DNA of 64,000 nt, taken from Lonicera japonica (lineage: Eukaryota > Streptophyta > Magnoliopsida > Dipsacales > Caprifoliaceae). The stretch is taken from contig CM038465.1 in assembly GCA_021464415.1 (NCBI GenBank), forward strand, positions 80,200,919-80,264,918. Reading direction: 5' to 3'. The notes under the pieces are model-generated. The model did not search any database. It was not told the DNA's origin and was given only the letters and a program-made list of their open reading frames with translations. A program made the position numbers and the translations under genes. Shown here piece by piece: positions 59,601-64,000 of this stretch (position 1 is the stretch's first letter; every line of letters begins with the position of its first letter).

Positions 59601-62600
59601 CTGTGATTGTGGCTATTCATTTTGACCTGTGTTTATAATATTATACTTGACTACCATACAGAAATTCCGCCTTCATCTGTTAGTACATGCAGATCGGGAG
59701 TTTCTAGCTCAGAAGAGTGCTTCCCATAGAGATTTTTACAATATTAGAAAAGTTGATACACATGTGCATCATTCTGCTTGCATGAACCAAAAGCATCTTC
59801 TACGCTTCATTAAGTTAAAATTAAGAACAGAACCGGATGAGGTAAACCTACTCTTTTTTATAACTCTTTATTTGTGGAATAATTTTGACCTTGAGTTTTA
59901 CCCTCTGACATTTTTGCACATAGTTTATTGATGCCCCTTTAATGATGTTGTTCTTTGGCTTTGCAGGTTGTCATATTCCGTGATGGCCAGTATCTTACCC
60001 TGAAGGAAGTTTTTGAGAGTTTGGATTTAAATGGGTTTGTTCGCGTTATTCTTTCTTCTAGAAGCTAAGAAGCATACTCGTACGATTTACGGAAGAGTCG
60101 TATCCATGTCTGATATGTCTCATATACCTATGCTTCTCGTATACTCTTGGATACTAGCTTGATACTTCGTTGAAATGTTAGGAATTTAATGAATTAATTC
60201 TTAATTTTGGACACTCAATCAACACTTCTTGGATAGTCACCGACATTTTAGATTAAGATTTACTGTTTCATGTTGGACACTCACTATTATAGAAGTATAA
60301 CTATTAAGAGGGAAAAAAACAAAAACAAAAAGGTATGCGTCAAAGTTAAGGTTAGAAATTATACTAAAGAGGTGCGCATGTATATAACTATGGATATGTA
60401 TGGACATTTCATTATTTTTTTATCAGTATTCTTTTATTGTCAATATTACATGGTGATGTTCGAAAAAATATGCAAAAAAAAAAAAAAGACATTCCTAGTT
60501 TGGTTGAAAAAATGGCCTCCTTTTTTATGGTATATGTAAATGTAGTATTTTAATATTCTTGGTGTATTTTATCTTTTACTTTCTTAATTACGAAATTGTG
60601 TTGGCGTATCCATGCCATCTCGTGGTCTATGTGCCATGTTTTATCCGTATCAGGTATCTGTGTTTACGCTTCTTAGTTTAGATAATATATTCTCTAATTT
60701 TTTACAACTGCATTACAGGCATGATCTGAACGTTGATTTGTTGGATGTGCATGCTGACAAGAGTACCTTCCATCGATTTGACAAATTCAATCTCAAATAT
60801 AATCCTTGTGGACAGAGCAGACTCAGAGAGATCTTTTTGAAGCAGGACAATCTCATCCAAGGTCTGTTGCAATATTTATGAAATTTATCTACTGCCAATT
60901 GCTTGCTGAATAAGATTTTGAATAACATCACCCAAAAAAAAAAGAATGTCCCCTTCAATCCTTTACCTTCCTCAGTAGTTGCTTCTTAAACATCTTTTTG
61001 TTTCATCATTCGGATCTGTTTAGAAGTTATTGTAGCATGTACTTAACGGGTACTTCTTAATACCGGAAATGGAGACATGAAACTTTGGTAATTGGGAAGT
61101 CGAAATAGGACTGTGACACTCAGATAATAGGAAATATGTTATTACTGGTTGAAACCAATAGGAAAAAATGCAAAACATACATACAAGAAAAAAAAACCCT
61201 GACACAGAAACTTAGCTGTATAATCTAAATGTCAAAGAGTCCTTGTACCAGGAAATATATCTGACACAAGAAAGCATGACTACAACCTGCTGGGATCTAT
61301 ATTTTTATAGTGGTTGGGCCATGCAAGCCCCACATTCCAACCAATTTACCGTCTTTAAATCAGATGCATCAGTCCTTTTGGGGTCAATTGTGTGTCCCTC
61401 TAGAACTACTGTAAATAAAATCAAACTACTTGAACATAATTTTAAAGACATCTGCAGAATGCATAGAAAGACTTTATCTCACAAATCTGCATGTTGTGTA
61501 GTCACGCATCTAAGAACATCCCCACCAATTCTTACATTGTTTCGCAGTGTGACAGCTATGGTTTTTGAGGAGGATAGGGTTAGCTCCAGGTGGGTTTAGT
61601 GTTTCTTTCTTCAGGGATATCATGGTATTGATTGTCAGTGGGATTGTCAGAATATCTAGATATGTGGGTTACTATCCTTCGGGTGATAGGGTTGGGGAAG
61701 GGTTCAAGGATCTCTTAGGATAAATAATTCATTTTTGGAACAGAACTGTGCTTTTGCCTCTTTGTGGCATTTGTAGGTGGGCTTTTCAGGGGTTTCCTAT
61801 TTCTGATTTGCAGAGGATTGGAGCACTTTTATTCCCTGAATTTAGCTTTTGTATTTCTATTATTTCTTTTTACCACTGTATGTATCTACTATGTTGGAGG
61901 ATTTCTGGTCCTAAATTCTCTTTTAATTCTCCTTTACAAGAAGGCTCCCTGAAAAAGCCCTTGCTTGCTTAATCACATGACAAATAATGGCGGCACCCCC
62001 TAGAGAGTTGTATAATGGTGACCGGATAAGGTTTGAAAAAAACAAATAGTCCGACAGCCCCTGTTTCTCCTCATATACACAGAAGCAAAGGAAGTTGTTA
62101 AATAAACATTAGGAAGGGAAAGGAAGTTGTTAAATAAACATTAGGAAGGGAATCTCATTCCCTTTTTATGCATCGGTTGACCTAATCTATTATCAACGGT
62201 ACCAGAAAACAATGCTTCGCAGATCTGGATTTACTGTTTGACTTATTGAGATGAAAACCATCTGACTGTATTATTAGCACCCTCTTATACTTTTTTTGTC
62301 CAATCTATTCTGTTAACCTTTATCAGTGATTTCTACCATAAATATAAATATTTTTCAAGACAAAGGTAATAAACAGTGGTCATGACAGTTTTTCTTGGTT
62401 CTAAATATTGAGGCTAAAATTTCAGGGCGTTTCATAGGAGAAGTGACAAAGCAAGTATTAGCAGATCTTGAAGCAAGTAAATACCAGGTGTGCGATATAT
62501 TTTGTTTGTTACCTTTTATGTTCCATCAAAATTTATCTGTAAAATATTAAAGCATGGTTTTCTAATAAGCTTCATTCTGACATTCCCTAATGGTGGTTCA

Positions 62601-63689
62601 AAACTTCAAACTGAACCAAGATTTAAAATCACAGCCCCCCCTAGGCACAAGAATACTTCAAATTTAAGGTTTTTGATCATCACATTGAGGATTTAAAATC
62701 TTTTTGCCCTTTGAAGTAGCTCCATCTTTATATGATATCATAAAATTGTTAAATTGTCGACTCAGATCTGTTTCTAGGAATTTAAAGGTATTTTGCCACT
62801 ATACCACCATTATCTGTTTTCCAGATGGCCGAATATAGAATATCAATATATGGAAGGAAACAGAGCGAGTGGGATCAGTTGGCAAGTTGGTTCATTAACA
62901 ATGGGATTCACAGTGAGAATGCTGTTTGGTTAATCCAGGTAACTTAAAACGCCAATGTTTTTCTTTTCCTTTTCCACAAGTCCATTTGTATTGCTGCCAC
63001 TGGTATCTGATACTTTTTACAATTTACATTCTCTTGAATTCTGAGATGAACTGAGTTTCATTTGATTAGTGCTGTCCTCCAAGTATGAGAAACCATTATA
63101 GTTTCTGGTGGTTGCATTTTCACTTTATCTAACACGTTGGCTTAGTGGGACTGGCAATTCATAACACCACTAGCTTACATGACATGAAGATGACGTAGGT
63201 TTAATTCATTCCAGTTTAGTCGCTATGGGTGTGGTTCTTTAATGAGTTTGAGCTGTTGGTAATGAAGGTGATATTGTTGTGACGACAAGCACCAGAGATG
63301 TCAGAGTCGTCTTCTAGATTGGGTCGAATTGTAGCACTTTTGACACTCATGGTAGACTTGAATAGTTTGTATGATTTTTTTTTTGTTTAAAATCAAAAGA
63401 AAACCCATTGTTGAGCTTAAATATTGTACCCAAGAACTATTGTGTTTGCTACTCATCCATTAGGAAAGTATATAATTCGCTCTGTTGAGCTTTTGAATTT
63501 ATGGTTTCCATGTGTTTACCAGTTTCTCATTGTGAGCTCATTTTGCAGCTTCCAAGGCTTTATAACGTGTACAAGAGTTTGGGAACTGTTACATCCTTTC
63601 AGAATATTTTGGACAATGTGTTCATTCCTCTTTTTGAAGTCACAATTGATCCGAACTCTCATCCTCAACTACATGTGTTCTTAATGCAG
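53667..63689 (+). CDS. AMPD: AMP deaminase (FAC1/AMPD type), exons 1-12; 3' end beyond the window
   Basis: AMP deaminase converts AMP to IMP and ammonia. Exons: 53667-54132, 56817-57007, 58170-58380, 58951-59126, 59243-59294, 59445-59572, 59662-59841, 59967-60034, 60719-60861, 62426-62487, 62825-62938, 63549-63689 (1,932 bases, 644 codons); all introns are GT-AG and phases agree. The N-terminus has one hydrophobic segment ([20 protein letters not shown], about residues 13-32), as in Arabidopsis FAC1, followed by an acidic, poorly conserved region. The catalytic domain begins near [17 protein letters not shown]. Visible motifs: [20 protein letters not shown], the zinc-ligand HxH in [73 protein letters not shown]. 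About 200 C-terminal residues, with the SLSTDDP active-site motif, must lie to the right. In Arabidopsis the gene is essential for embryo development. No lesion seen in these exons. Confidence 0.95.
55675..56135. mobile_element. hAT MITE in AMPD intron 1
   Basis: Ends CTATGAAGCACAGACAC and GTCTATGCTTCATAG are inverted repeats. The exact 8-base duplication CTTAACTG is at 55667-55674 and 56136-56143. The interior is rich in GACACT/GTGTCG words. Confidence 0.92.
56185..56460. repeat. Two-copy direct repeat, about 125-160 bases apart
   Basis: GAGAGGACTTTTGGTATGTA, then TTCATGATTTAAA and TATTAGGATTTGA, occurs from about 56190 and again from about 56340, within AMPD intron 1. About 80% identical by eye. 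Confidence 0.7.
57469..57583. repeat. GC-rich hairpin in AMPD intron 2
   Basis: 57469-57501 pairs with 57552-57583 (key words GAGGCTGCACTCCCCAGCTG and CAGCTGGGCAGTGCTGCCTC), with an inner partial pairing around CAGTTGCAGGACCAACTGCA (57531-57550). Open frames run through it on both strands, but only because the sequence is GC-rich and self-complementary. Confidence 0.75.
57757..58117. mobile_element. Mutator-type MITE in AMPD intron 2
   Basis: Left GGGCGGTGTTATTTACACCC and inverted right TGGGGTGTTATTTACACCCA, with TTTGTCACAAACACCCC-type words inside both arms. Flanking 9-mers TAAAATTTA (57748-57756) and CAAAATTTA (58118-58126) match at eight of nine positions. Also contains a repeated AATGAGAGGTGAGTG phrase. 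Confidence 0.8.
58593..58938 (+). pseudogene. LINE 3' end inserted just before AMPD exon 4
   Basis: [20 protein letters not shown] and [15 protein letters not shown] are the C-terminal part of a LINE ORF2 connector. It is followed by a 3' UTR with TTGTATTTGCCTTTGTATC and TTTGGTTTTCTATAAAAAA, the usual end of plant L1 elements, and an A-rich tail. The tail ends about 12 bases before the exon 4 acceptor at 58949-58950. 5'-truncated. Confidence 0.85.
60035..60718. other. AMPD intron 8, with possible MITE remnant
   Basis: The sequence from 60061 (GAAGCTAAGAAGCATACTCG) and its GACACTC/GATACTAG words resemble the hAT MITE in intron 1, but no clean partner end or target duplication remains. Otherwise AT-rich. 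Confidence 0.35.
60862..62425. other. AMPD intron 9, no gene inside
   Basis: 1.56 kb. The open frames in it (for example at 61243-61599 and 61748-61972) show no recognisable domain. A 33-base tandem duplication with AGGAAGTTGTTAAATAAACA lies at 62087-62153. Confidence 0.5.
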
Positions 63690-64000
63690 GTTTGGTCACC
63701 TGAATCTGTGCATCTTACACTGTCATTGATGATTTGATAATATTCAACTTTCATATACTAATGATTTCATTGTTTAAAACTGCGCTATGAGATATATTTA
63801 ATATATCTTTTACAGCCTCTTTTGAGAAAAACCATTGCATGTGCACAAGTATTTAAAATGCACAGCATCTCTTTCACTCTTGTTTCAAGTATCATGCTGG
63901 CACACAGAGGCAAGGATAATCTGACAAAACAATTTATCTGTTGCAAGATGTATAATGTTAGTTCGAATTAATATATACATGTTTCATATTTGGTTTTGTA
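63690..64000 (+). other. Start of AMPD intron 12, cut by the window edge
   Basis: Begins with donor GTTTGG after the exon ending in HVFLMQ. No acceptor or coding exon with the expected continuation is seen before the edge. Confidence 0.6.

Overview
The window is nuclear DNA from a dicot-like flowering plant. It is AT-rich, its two real protein-coding genes are split by GT-AG introns, it carries a plant-type tRNA-Ala(AGC), and most of the rest is layered plant transposons. The species cannot be read from the sequence.

Layout: (1) 1-2.8 kb holds one coding exon (minus strand) of a conserved plant protein of unknown function; its other exons are not visible. (2) 2.8-7.7 kb is a patchwork of inverted-repeat DNA elements: a Mutator-like element with an 8-bp target duplication and a possible captured exon, an interleaved repeat, and a 2.5-kb element with MITE and hAT insertions. 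(3) A tRNA-Ala(AGC) gene lies at 7.9-8.0 kb. (4) 11.3-17.1 kb is a complete four-exon NPF/NRT1-PTR transporter gene, closest to the NPF2.13 (NRT1.7) nitrate-remobilisation type; intron 2 holds a Stowaway MITE and an element with a palindrome-rich tandem array. (5) 19.4-24.5 kb is a structurally complete Ty1/copia LTR retrotransposon (minus strand, 451-bp LTRs, 5-bp target duplication) whose polyprotein carries one nonsense codon and one frameshift. (6) 24.7-28.2 kb is a 3.5-kb hAT-type element without transposase, containing a second element with about 12 short hairpin units. (7) 32.0-40.6 kb is a decayed L1-type LINE whose 5' part (ORF1 plus start of the endonuclease) is inverted relative to its 3' part (rest of endonuclease, RT, zinc-binding domain, RNase H). 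It was later hit by a miniature LTR element, three hAT elements (two nested), a MULE-type MITE and a Tourist MITE. (8) 40.8-53.1 kb holds a TAT/Ogre-type LTR, a clean MULE-type element with a 9-bp target duplication, a second LINE fragment, a 3.7-kb long-TIR element with a solo LTR inside, and a foldback element. (9) 53.7 kb to the right edge is the first twelve exons of an AMP deaminase gene (FAC1/AMPD type); the C-terminal exons lie beyond the window. Its introns carry a hAT MITE, a MULE-type MITE, a GC-rich hairpin and a LINE 3' end that stops just before an exon.

No operon-like or pathway link joins the two genes: one is a plasma-membrane anion transporter, the other a purine-nucleotide enzyme. 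The most unusual recurrent signal is arrays of short palindromes inside otherwise non-coding elements (14.3, 18.1, 26.2 and perhaps 46.3 kb, plus palindromes in two LTR promoters). All exon borders and repeat ends were placed by eye.
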